Part shown: positions 1-10,400 of the stretch, in pieces
Position numbering within the stretch: the stretch's first letter is position 1
How the letters are laid out: each line of letters opens with the position of its first letter
NCBI GenBank assembly: GCA_034190875.2
Contig: CM067355.1
Location: forward strand, 32,045,335 to 32,109,334
Length of the DNA: 64,000 nt
Origin: Urechis unicinctus
Lineage: Eukaryota > Annelida > Polychaeta > Xenopneusta > Urechidae
Reading direction: 5' to 3'
The notes under the pieces: generated by a model
What the model was told of the DNA's origin: nothing
Database searches by the model: none
What the model saw: the letters and a program-made list of their open reading frames with translations, nothing else
Position numbers and translations under genes: made by a program

Positions 1-45
1 CGTAACACTAACGCAAAAGAGATTCGAATATGCGACGACGTTCAC

Positions 46-3000
46 CTTCTCATAACCTTCATTGCTTGCTCCATCTGCGGCTAGATGTCTAGCCTTGAGT
101 GGCATGTAGTCTGGGCGCGGATACATCTCAGCGCCGTTTGATGTCATGTATTCACCTTCGACACTTTACGAACACATATATAGTCCTTTTGTAATTATTG
201 GCTTAATAAGCAGCTGAATAACATTGATAAATGGCACCCAATCTATGTCGTGAACATCAAAATGCTCCAAGGTCGTATATACTCCAATGCGAATAGGGAT
301 ACACACCTGCCTTCCTCGGTATTTTCTTTTCGTTTTGACTTTCTGTTCCGCACCACTCTCACTGTAATTACTGCTACAATAATGATCATGATCAAAGCAG
401 CCACGCCAGACACTGATATTATTATAGTGTTCTGATGGACGCATGTCTCGGTGAATACGATGGGCAGGTAAACCGACTGACACCTGCAGCAGACGAATAT
501 TGATTGATATATATAGCAGACAAAAGCTTATCCGACGTTAGACAAATAGCTGATTGGCAGTGTTTGTTGAGAAGTCTACCTGCCGCATTGCAGACCATGC
601 ACCAAACTTAATCTTATTGACATTAAGCTTTATTCTGATTGATGCTATACTTAATTCATATTGACCTATCCAAGGTACCCACTGTGCTCACCCTAATTCA
701 GGTATCAACTTAGCCAATCCTAATCTGGGTACTCAGAGAACTCACCCTACCCAGATACCCACTAATTTCATCCTACCCAAGGTACCCACTTAGCTCATTT
801 ACCCCCGGTACCAACTTAATTCATCTTAAACCATGCACCAATTGAGCAAATCCTAATCCAGGTACCAACAGAGATCACCCTAATCCAGGTACCAACTGAG
901 CAAATCCTACCAAAGCTACCCGCTGAGGTCACCCTAATCCAGGTACCCATTCCACGAATCCTAACCTATGTACAAACGGAGCGAATCCTAATCCAGTTAA
1001 CCACTGAACTCATTTAACGCGGGTACCCGGTGTGATCATTTTTACACTGGTACTCAGTGTGATCATATTAATACAGGTACCGAAAATGCTCATATTAATT
1101 CAGGTTACTGGTGCGATCGCATTTATGTAGGTACCCAGTGTGATCATATTAATTCAGGTGCTCAGCGTGATCCTCTTAGCCCCAGCACACAACCATATGC
1201 ATACGATATTCCACTATTGATACCATCCCAGCATCCACCTCTACCTACCTCCCATTTCCTTGTACATCAATCTCTCACCTGCAGCCCATGAACTCCCCGT
1301 CACGCTCGTCACATTCGCGATGTTGTGCTCCATAGTCACATCGTATCAAGCAAGATGGGATTACACTTATCGCTTCACATCGGTAACACAAATCACACAC
1401 TCCTGGTATTCCACAGAGGGATCCTCGAATTGAGTCCTCTGAAACATAAACTCTGCCAATATAACATGCCATCCACGTTTCACCAGCGGAACACACGCAC
1501 CAGCTGCAACACTATGCGTCGCAGTTCAACCCTGTGTTATCGAGTATAACTATTTAGTTATCAAGCATAACGAGCAATACACAGATAACATCACTTACTT
1601 TCGTTCTCTAATCCATGCGTGATATTTTCAAAATAATCTTCATTAAGTTCACGACCTCCGATTGTTTTATTCCTCAACGAATCAATAACTTCGTTTGCAA
1701 TGAAGTCTATCAAATTATCCGTTGTGTTGAAGTGATCATTTACTTCCCGTATGTCAAAAATGGCGAGGTAGTCACACACGAGAAAGGTGTCGGACGTATG
1801 GCCGCCTAATAGCTTCCTGCTAATAGCTTGCTTCCTGTTGTTCACGAGAAAGGTGTCAGGTGAGTAGCCGCCTGATTGCTTCCTGTTGTATTGTTCTCCG
1901 GACGCTACTACACTGCACAGTCATTTGGCATTCATCAGACTATCCACTTACCCAATATGTAGACAGATGACAGGTTTGTTCGGTTACAAAATTGCGATAA
2001 ACTTTGAAAGATATATTACATGTCTATAAGGGTGATCGCACTGTATCCGGGTGTTTCAGAAAAGGCCTCCTCTAGCTGGAATAAATGGGAAAATGTCAAT
2101 AGTTTGTATGGCGTAAGGTATGCATCTCGTGAATTACCTATCGGCAGGTAATTTACTAATTTGATATACGGCCATGTATGTAGGGGAGAATCCTACCAGC
2201 GACTAATTATCTTTTTGACAAATTGGTGAACAGCTCATAAATCAAGAGGAGAATTCTTCCAACAACTAATGAGCCGAGCGCATTATTTCCTATGACTTAA
2301 ATCAGATATGTGGATTCAATAAATTTGTAAAGAGATCGCGCTAACCACTTTAGTGACGTTCTGTTCGATCTCGGCTCTTGTTTGTCATCTTTCAAGTCTT
2401 CTGCACTGCCTTGAAAGCCGAGTGAGGATGGAACGTCAAGTGTCGCATTACCTGAGAACAGGCTCATATAGCAACGATGACAATTCATGAAAAGCTCTGA
2501 AGGCGTTGGCAGATAATAAAAAACAAATCTAATGCTTAAGAGAAGCATTTGTTCCCCTTCACTTAATATGTTATATAGCACACCCACCTAGGTCAGGTTC
2601 CATAGTAGGGGGTCGTGTTGGTGGGGGAGTTGTAGGTGGTTTGGGGGTCGTTGTAGCTTCTGTCGTAAATTCCGTATATTTAGCTGAGGAATACACCTCA
2701 GTGGCAGTTTCTGTTGACGCCGCCGTTGAGTACTTTTCTGTAGTTGGTTCTGTAGATGTGGATATGGCGTCATCTTCAGAAGTTGGTTCTGTTGGTGTAG
2801 ATGTGGCGTCAGCTTCTGTAATTAATTCTGTTGGTGTGGTTATGGCGTAAGTTTCTGTAGTTGGTTCTGTTGGTGTGGATGTGGCGTTGGCTTCTGGGGT
2901 TGGTTCGGTTTGTGGGGATGTAGCGTCAGTTTCTGTAGTCGGTTCTGTAGATATGGATGTGGCGTTTGCTTCTGTTGCTGGCTCTGTTGATGTGGATGTG

Positions 3001-4897
3001 GCGTCAATTTCTGTGGTTGGTTCTGTGGATGTGGATGTGGTGTCAGTTTCTGTGGTTGGTTCTGTGGATGTGGATGTGGCGTCAGTTTCTGTGGTTGGTT
3101 CTGTGGATGTGGCGTCAGCTTCTTTGGTTGGTTCTGTGGACGTGGATATGGCGTCAGTTTCTGTGGTTGGTTCTGTGGATGCCGCGTCAGCTTCTGTAAT
3201 AGGTTCTGTAGATGTAGATGTGGCGTCAGCTTCTGTAATAGGTTCTGTAGATTTAGTTGCCGTGTCAGCTTCTGTAATAGGTTCTGTGGATGTAGATGTG
3301 GCGTCAGCTTCTGTAACAGGCTCTATAGATGTGGATGTGGCGTCAGTTTCTGTAGTTGGTTCTGTAGATGTAGACGTGGTGTCAATTTCTGTAGTTGGTT
3401 CTGTGGGTGTGGGTGTGGATGTGGCGTCAGTTTCTGTAATAGATTCTGTTGATGTAGCTATGGCGTTAGTTCCTGTGGTTGGTTCTGTGGATGTAGATGT
3501 GGCGTTGGCTTCTGGGGTTAGCTCCGTAGATTGTGTAGAAGGATCTGTGGATTCAATTGTAAGATCATTCGGTGTAGAAGGGTCTGTGGATTCAGTTGTA
3601 ACATCATCCGGTATAGAATTGTCTGTGGATTCAGTTGTAAAATCATCCGGTGTAGAAGGGTCTGTGGATTCAGTTGTAAGGTTATCCGGTGTAGAAGGAA
3701 CTGTGGATTCAGTTGTAGAATCATCCGGTGTAGAAGTGTCTGTGGATTCAGTTGTAGAATCATCCGGTGTAGAAGGGTCTGTGGATTCAGTTGTAAAATC
3801 ATCCGGTGTAGAAGTGTCTGTGGATTCAGTTGTAAAATCACCCGGTATAGAAGGGTCTGTGGATTCAGTTGTAAAATCATCCGGTGTAGAAGTGTCTGTG
3901 GATTGAGTTGTAAAATAACCCGGTGTAGAAGTGTCTGTGGATTCAGTTGTAAAATCATCCGGTATAGAAGGGTCTGTGGATTCAGTTGTAGAATCATCCG
4001 GTGTAGAAGGGTCTGTGGATTCAGTTGTAAAATCACCCGGTGTAGAAGGGTCTGTGGATTCAGTTGTAAAATCATCCGGTGTAGAAGGGTCTGTGGATTC
4101 AGTTGTAAGGTCATCCGGTGTAGAAGGGTCTGTGGATTCAGTTGTAGAATCATCCGGTGTAGAAGTGTCTGTGGATTCAGTTGTAAAATCACCCGGTGTA
4201 GAAGGGTCTGTGGATTCAGTTGTAAAATCATCCGGTGTAGAAGTGTCTGTGGATTCAGTTGTAAAATCATCCGGTATAGAAGGGTCTGTGGATTCAGTTG
4301 TAAAATCATCCGGTGTAGAAGTGTCTGTGGATTGAGTTGTAAAATAACCCGGTGTAGAAGTGTCTGTGGATTCAGTTGTAAAATCATCCGGTATAGAAGG
4401 GTCTGTGGATTCAGTTGTAGAATCATCCGGTGTAGAAGGGTCTGTGGATTCAGTTGTAAAATCACCCGGTATAGAAGGGACTGTGGATTCAGTTGTAGAA
4501 TCATCCGGTGTAGAAGTGTCTGTGGATTCAGTTGTAGAATCACCCGGTGTAGAAGGGTCTGTGGATTCAGTTGTAAAATCATCCGGTGTAGAAGTGTCTG
4601 TGGATTCAGTTGTAAAATCACCCGGTATAGAAGGGTCTGTGGATTCAGTTGTAAAATCACCCGGTATAGAAGGGTCTGTGGATTCAGTTGTAAAGTCGAT
4701 TTCTTCAGAGGCTATGATCGAAAGTATATTCCACTGTGATGCTATATGCCGATCATCAATGCCTAATTCCTTCTGCACGACCAAGTCGCTGGCGTTCTTG
4801 AAATCCTGACGCATTATGGTGGGATATTCCATGAAATCGCTCAATAGGTTATCGCCCTCGCGTGCCGTGTCTTCGGAACTCACCAGGGACATCAATC
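46..4897 (-). CDS. Mucin A: SEA-domain, Ser/Thr-repeat transmembrane mucin, 3' end outside window
   Basis: Reconstructed minus-strand exons, in coding order: 2588-4897 (repeat exon), 2452-2494, 1599-1834, 1279-1438, 307-483 and 46-163. All have GT/AG borders and matching phases (1,2,1,2,2,0). The repeat exon starts with about 70 non-repetitive residues, then about 30 units of 13 residues like TTESTDPSTPDDF, then TSTEPTTETDA-type units. Exons 2452-2494 and 1599-1834 give a SEA-like fold (AFHELSSLLYEPVLR, then the FNTTDNLIDF region). The next exon is Cys-rich (SLCGIPGVCDLCYRCE). Exon 307-483 holds one membrane segment (TIIISVSGVAALIMIIIVAV) and a basic stop-transfer RVVRNRKSKRK. The tail exon ends in GYEK at a donor, so the gene continues left of base 46. 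Known role of such proteins: heavily O-glycosylated surface mucins. No signal-peptide exon was found upstream of 4897. The function is inferred; exon structure is well supported by comparison with mucin B. Confidence 0.8.
660..1190. repeat. Imperfect GGTACC-containing minisatellite, unit about 36-40 bp
   Basis: Repeated phrases such as CTAATCCAGGTACCAACTGA recur roughly every 36-40 bp. A second variant, TGATCATATTAATTCAGGTA, takes over after about 1020. It lies in the mucin A intron between the Cys-rich and transmembrane exons. Confidence 0.7.
1775..1885. repeat. Local 60-bp duplication at the SEA exon 5' edge of mucin A
   Basis: Two diverged copies of a segment containing CGAGAAAGGTGTC and GCTTCCTG lie side by side. 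The duplication spans the acceptor of exon 1599-1834, so duplicated candidate splice acceptors are present; the one at 1834/1835 keeps phase 2. Confidence 0.55.
1886..2451. other. Mucin A intron
   Basis: Intron sequence between the short and long SEA exons. It includes a short duplication near 2180-2270 (GAGAATCCTACCAGCGACTA versus GAGAATTCTTCCAACAACTA). I see no other feature. Confidence 0.5.
2690..3530 (-). repeat. Degenerate 39-bp-type coding repeat of mucin A (TSTEPTTETDA units)
   Basis: The membrane-proximal part of the mucin A repeat exon consists of diverged units of about 13 residues built on STEPTTETDATST. Some units are shortened or lengthened by whole codons, so the frame is kept. 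It looks like the older, diversified portion of the tract; the next block is more homogeneous. Confidence 0.75.
3530..4698 (-). repeat. 39-bp coding minisatellite of mucin A, about 30 copies
   Basis: Highly uniform 39-bp units encode FTTESTDPSTPDD with alternation of P/T, G/D and F/S at fixed positions. A block of several units around 3780-3990 recurs almost exactly around 4150-4420 (both include the variant unit read as YFTTQ), showing multi-unit duplication. Because 39 is a multiple of three and the unit lacks stops in several frames, long open frames also appear on the other strand and in a shifted frame; these are shadows. Confidence 0.9.
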
Positions 4898-7106
4898 CTG
4901 AAAGCAAAGCAAGCTCTTTGAGGGAGTCTCTAACTAGTCCCTGAATGGGTCACATAACACAGTCGAAGAGTTTTGGGGATGCGTTTGTTGAGTGGGGGGG
5001 GGGGGGGGGGGGGGGGGGGGTTAGGACGGAGTAGTCAAGGAATTTAAAAGATGACAAATATACCAGGTGTACCAGGAGTATTTGTAAACAAGTGCAGCGC
5101 CATCTCTACCATATCAATAGTAATGATGAATGTGTAATGTTACATAGGATGCGAGCGCTTGAAAAATAACGATAACAGAACGGACTTCTAACCCACGACC
5201 AGTCACCGACAAACCAAGATACTGCCATTCACGATGATGACACGCCATGGGTTTCCATTAATCTAATACGTTCTGCAATGTTTGTACTTACTTTCTTTGA
5301 ATTAAACATTCGTCTCCAAACATATAAAATGCGCCCCCCCCCCCCTCCCCAACCCCGCGAGCATCAGTGTAAATTCCTGTGTAAAATAACCATGTTAACG
5401 CAATTGTATTTCTACTTCAACCACCAATTCGACACCACAATTGAAAACGTGTTAATACCCACCGATTGCAATGAGGAATAACCACCTCAAACTCGCCCGC
5501 CTCGCCATGATGTTACTCGCCCGGTACGTGTTCACGTATTGAACTCTTTGCCTTAAAGCCCTAGCCTTTATCTTATTCAAGTCCTGGTAAAGTGGATATT
5601 TTTTCGATTGTCAATCGTGAGGATTGTGTGGGTGTTTTTATATATCTGTTTCTGTGTGTTGGGTGTGTAGGATTTGAAGTCGGACGAGCTACTCATGTGG
5701 TGAAGATGCACTGGAGAACGTGTCTGCCACTCGAAACCGCCTTCTGTTCACTCAGAGTCTTCTAGTTTCGGTTGATAAGAAGAAGTAAGGTGACATGATA
5801 TACTGGCTAACGTTGTCAGGCTCTTGTACACTTGATGAGCTGATAAGCCCTCCAGGTAGTACATTACACATTCCGTCAGTTTGGCAGCGCTTGACAAAAT
5901 AATCTGTTTCTCACAAATCGTATATGACCTACTTCAGATCACGTCACCAGGCAACCTTGAGAGGCTAGAAATACAAGAAAGTGCTGCCCTATCCATGTTC
6001 ATTGTAGCGCGGGATCAAAGGTACACATCTATGTGATGCGTGCAACGACTCGATCATAAATGCATGAATGTTCGGTAATGCTTGGGTACATAGCTCGGTT
6101 GAGTTAGTTGAAAATCAATAAGTGCAATCCCATTCTGATGCCCCGCATCGAAAATATGGGTCAAAATATATTTTAATGACTGCATGCACCGGATTATACA
6201 AATCAACCATTCAAACACGTACAAATATGTTTGATATCATATAAAAATATATTTAGTTTGTAAAACAAAAGTGTGATATGCGTGGCCTGCAAGTGGACGT
6301 GAAACGAGTCGGTCAAAACAAATTCAATCACGATGTCTAAGGGTGGTATCTAATGGAGAGATCTATTACCGTAACTTCCAACACAGGTATGACAAGACAA
6401 TGTCATGATATCGCGGTGATAACAAGGCGATCAGCCGACATTGGTTTCTTTCACTCAACGTTATCAAAGAAACATGGGTGCAACATACACTATCATCCTA
6501 CAAACCGAAACATCTTAGTAAAGCAGGACTTTGAAACGGAGACTTCTGTTAAGGATCAATTAACACAATGCCAATGACCCATCCTATGCGCCTGAACTGT
6601 TATGTCACTATGTAAACCGGAGAAGCTGGCTGACGAGTTCTATATGCATTTGTGCCGTCGTCCAGATTATAATCATGGTGACGCGGTGGGCGGTGCCGGT
6701 TTCAACTATAGATGGGAAGTGTCGTCGATATCAAAGGCTATTTCTTCCAGTCTTTGCCCTTCTCTCTCGGTCGCCTCCCCTAACCCTTGATGAGTCGGAC
6801 AGGTAGGCTGGGAATTCCTGAGCCAAGAAAGCCTCTTTCATAGTAACGGCATATTATCAGAAGTGGTGCATGGTAGTGAAAATACATCTTGAGGACCAAA
6901 TTTATGAATGACCTTATTAATTGCTCGATGCACTGGCTGCTGCTGTATTGTTATACCGTTAAAATCTCCAATCGACCCTTTGGACTCATCAAGACCAATG
7001 ACCTTTGGACTCATCAAGACCTACACAACTCATGACAGACTGTCATTACGTGAGACCTACCTCCGGGTCATCATGGTCATCGTTTGATTCGCCCATAGAG
7101 TAATTT
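4898..7106. other. Intergenic region between mucins A and B; G27 tract
   Basis: No supported gene. Contains an uninterrupted run of 27 G at 4994-5020 and a short poly-C run near 5334-5345. Upstream (minus-strand) exons of mucin A, including its signal peptide, should lie in the left part of this stretch, but I could not identify one with a matching phase. The right part may hold the last exons of mucin B. Confidence 0.5.
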
Positions 7107-7191
7107 TCATTGTACAAATAAGCTGTATTGTGATGGTGTGGCCCTCCCGCCGTCCATCGCGACTTCGTGGTTTATGCTGAAAATCCGCTCC
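7107..7191 (-). CDS. Candidate cytoplasmic-tail exon of mucin B
   Basis: Two possible acceptors (TTTAATTTCAG and a nearer TTTTCAG) precede a frame of phase 2 reading INHEVAMDGGRATPSQYSLF and ending in a stop. Another frame continues to a donor-like GGAG/GTAGGT near 7060. The tail of mucin A does not resemble either, so the exon and its frame are uncertain. Confidence 0.35.
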
Positions 7192-7434
7192 ACTGAAATT
7201 AAACATGCATGTGTGTTACATGTAATTAGCATATAAAGTCTGGTGTTTCGCACAAATATAAATTTCTCTTCGATAGTATTATACTGAAAGACTGATGACA
7301 AGTTATCCGTCGATAGATACCGTCTTTATGGCCCAATGCTGCGGACTTTGAGTTGATCACCAGTTGTTGCTGTTTTCGGTTTGTTTGCATGCGTTATATA
7401 AAACAAGTGCCCACTCCACGAACCAGTAACCAAC

Positions 7435-10400
7435 CTGCCATGTTCAGATGACGCGTTTCCATTCTTCTTTCGCTTCCGGTACAGCAGCACGCCGAGCAGT
7501 GTGATGGAGATGCTGAGAAGGCCTCCTCCGAGGCCCACTGTGAGGCCTATGATGACGTCTCTATGGGTACACGATGTGGTGTGTGCTATTGGCAGGTAGG
7601 ACTCCTGGCAGCTGTAAAACAACGCTTCTCCTTAGACATCATATCAAAGGTCACCTCTTCGTGTGGATGTATGGGGAGGAGAAACTAGCGTCGATATTTC
7701 AACACCACTTGCTTGCTCGACGGGATATTATTGTGTACATTTATACATAATTCAAGAACATAGTTATCATATTTATTCGTTTTACTTAAAATCCGAACAT
7801 GTAACATCCTTTATATTGACAGCCAACATTAAGCTGTGGACATGACTGAGTTCTATAAAACATAATATACGAATATTACACGCATTCCTGGAATTTGCCA
7901 TCGACCACGTGGCATTGTCTATGGTCACTGCCGTAGTCACAGAGAATTCGACACAAGGCTTCTAGCCCAAGACCAGCGCATTCGTAACACGGTTGACAGG
8001 CAGTTGGGCGGTTACAGATGTTACCGGTCAGGTTACGAACTCTTTTCGCTGGTACATACAACACAGAGTGCGAATGAGTGGAAGAAACACTGGAATCATT
8101 GAGTAATCTAAGAAACTAAAGCATGCAATTCTTCATTGTGACTGTCAACACTCATGTGAGGCGTCCAAGAGTGGCGATCTGATAGAAACGTTAGATTCTG
8201 CTGCAGTCCAAACACTAGCCCTACACGAGCATAGACAACTAGAATTTTTTAATTATTGATGTTTTTTTAACTGCTATCAATCTCAGGAGAGGTCGAAATT
8301 TCCCTAAAGACTGAACCAATCCATGTTGGTTTGTATGTCATGTTGACATCCGTAATGCAATACAGTTCACTGCAGAAAATGATCGGTTGACTTTATTGGG
8401 CCACACACACACTTCAGTACACAGCTACCACACTTTATAACTTCATTTTGTCAATCACTGATTTCCTTCCTGATGTGTGAAGTCACGGTTGTTTGAATGC
8501 AAGAATTCGTTATGAAGTATTGTATCAAAACAACTCACCTTCCAATTCCAATTCAGGTTTCACTACAGTATCGATGTAATCGGCATCAATAACACGATCT
8601 CCCGTTAACTTGCCTTTCAGAGATTCAATACTCGTGTTGGATATTGTTGAAAACAGGTCATCGATAGAATTAAATGCTTCGCTAACTTCTTCAAGGTCGT
8701 AGGTGACCGTGTAATTGACAACGACGCCTCCTTCTTCCAGTTTAACTTCGACCTCTTCCAATTGACCTCCGACCTCATTATGTACTCTTGAGTTGCTGTA
8801 AATTTATGAGATAAGACAAAGACATCATCAGAATTGGAACAGGCATCATTGATGACGATATGGTAATGAGGTGGTATGGCTTGTGTTGCACTCTGAATGA
8901 CATGGCGAGGGCATTTTATTCATAGCCTCATTAAGCACCCCACTATACACCATCCACTCACTATCCTCCCCCACCCCCGAAAATACACCGACCACCCTAA
9001 AAAGCCGCAATTATTCACCCAACAAACCTTCTCCCACTCAGACAGTACAACACTCCTTACCGCAACGGTACGCATAGCAAGCTGAACAAAACGTTACCTT
9101 ATACGGGTCACATTGACGTACCGGTATCCCGCGATCGGTGCATATACCTCGTTTAACTGCAGTAAAAGATTTCATTTTCAAATATATCCAACTGCATCAA
9201 TTCGTATCCCGCAAGTGCACATTTCTTTTGTTTTATATCCAATATTGTATGCTTTGTTGAGGGTTACATTCAAGGGACGACTGCGTACAAAACAGTACAA
9301 TATTGTATGCCTTGTTGAGGGTTACATTCAAGGGACTGCGTACAACAATATATGTTTACTTCAATATATTGACTGTGTCAAACGAATTGAGGGTAGCTTG
9401 TTGGTGATATGCATTTTATTTTTACCAATACGATGAGGTTATCCTCCAAATCACCCCCGTCTGATGTGCCATTCAACCGAAGTGACGAGGACATGTTCAG
9501 TGTCTCCCCTCCTATATGTACAAATCAGCATGTAAGCAGACGGACTGTGAATTGGCAATAAGGTGGCGTAAACAATGATCCAATTAATTATCCACATCAT
9601 TATCATTAAGGTATTCAGTATGGGAAGAATGTTGAAGCAGAGTTCCGAACGCCAAGTGATTGATAAGGTTAGGACAGCATTATTGTCATCCTCTGTTGCT
9701 TACCCAAATCTGGTTTGTGAGTCGGAGGTGGAATGTTTGGGAGCGCTTGTGTTGTTATCGGTTCTGTCGAAGTCGGAGCAGTTGTTGATTGTTCAGTTGT
9801 TATTGCTGTGCTGCTTGGTGACGATGGGAACTCGGCTCCTGTGGTGAAGGATTGTTCGGTTGTTATTGCTGTGCTGCTTGGTGACGGTGGGATTTCGGCT
9901 CCTGTGGTGAAGGATTGTTCAGTTGTTATTGCTGTGCTGCTTGGTGACGGTGGGAACTCGGCTCCTGTGGTGAAGGATTGTTCAGTTGTTATTGCTGTGC
10001 TGCTTGGTGACGGTGGGAACTCGGCTCTTGTAGTGATGGCTTGTTCAGTTGTTAACCGTGTCACTATATTTGAGGTAAGATCTGCCGAGACACAGCCCGC
10101 TGATGTCGTTGCATTCGTTTCAGACGTTGATCCTGTGGTTACATCAAGAGTTGTAGTTAAATCCGGTGATGTTTGTGACGTCCTTTGAGGAGTGATTTCG
10201 ACTTCCGAAGTTGATATATTTGTCGACCCTTCCGGGGTCATTTCAGTCGAGATATCAAGCACCAAAGTGGTAGTATCCGTCAATATGCCAGAAGTGGAAT
10301 CGTTTGCGTTAAGGTCGAGAGTCGTTAAATCCGGTAATACGTTTGAAGTGGATTCAGAATCCGTTTTTGTTTCTGCAGCCGACGTGGTCAAATCCGTGAT

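Noticed and set aside
3518-4660. A 380-codon Leu/Pro/Gln-rich minus-strand frame shifted relative to mucin A
   Set aside because: Shifted reading of the same 39-bp repeat. It has no link to the SEA and transmembrane exons.
3531-4739. A 402-codon Cys/Arg-rich open frame on the plus strand across the mucin A array
   Set aside because: It is the complement of a stop-free 39-bp coding repeat. The minus-strand Thr/Ser frame has splice borders, matching phases and a paralogue; this one has none.
9450-9510. Possible missing 43-bp SEA exon of mucin B on the minus strand
   Set aside because: One segment has borders and phase that would fit, but its reading does not resemble the FHELSSLLYEPVL of mucin A and the donor is poor.
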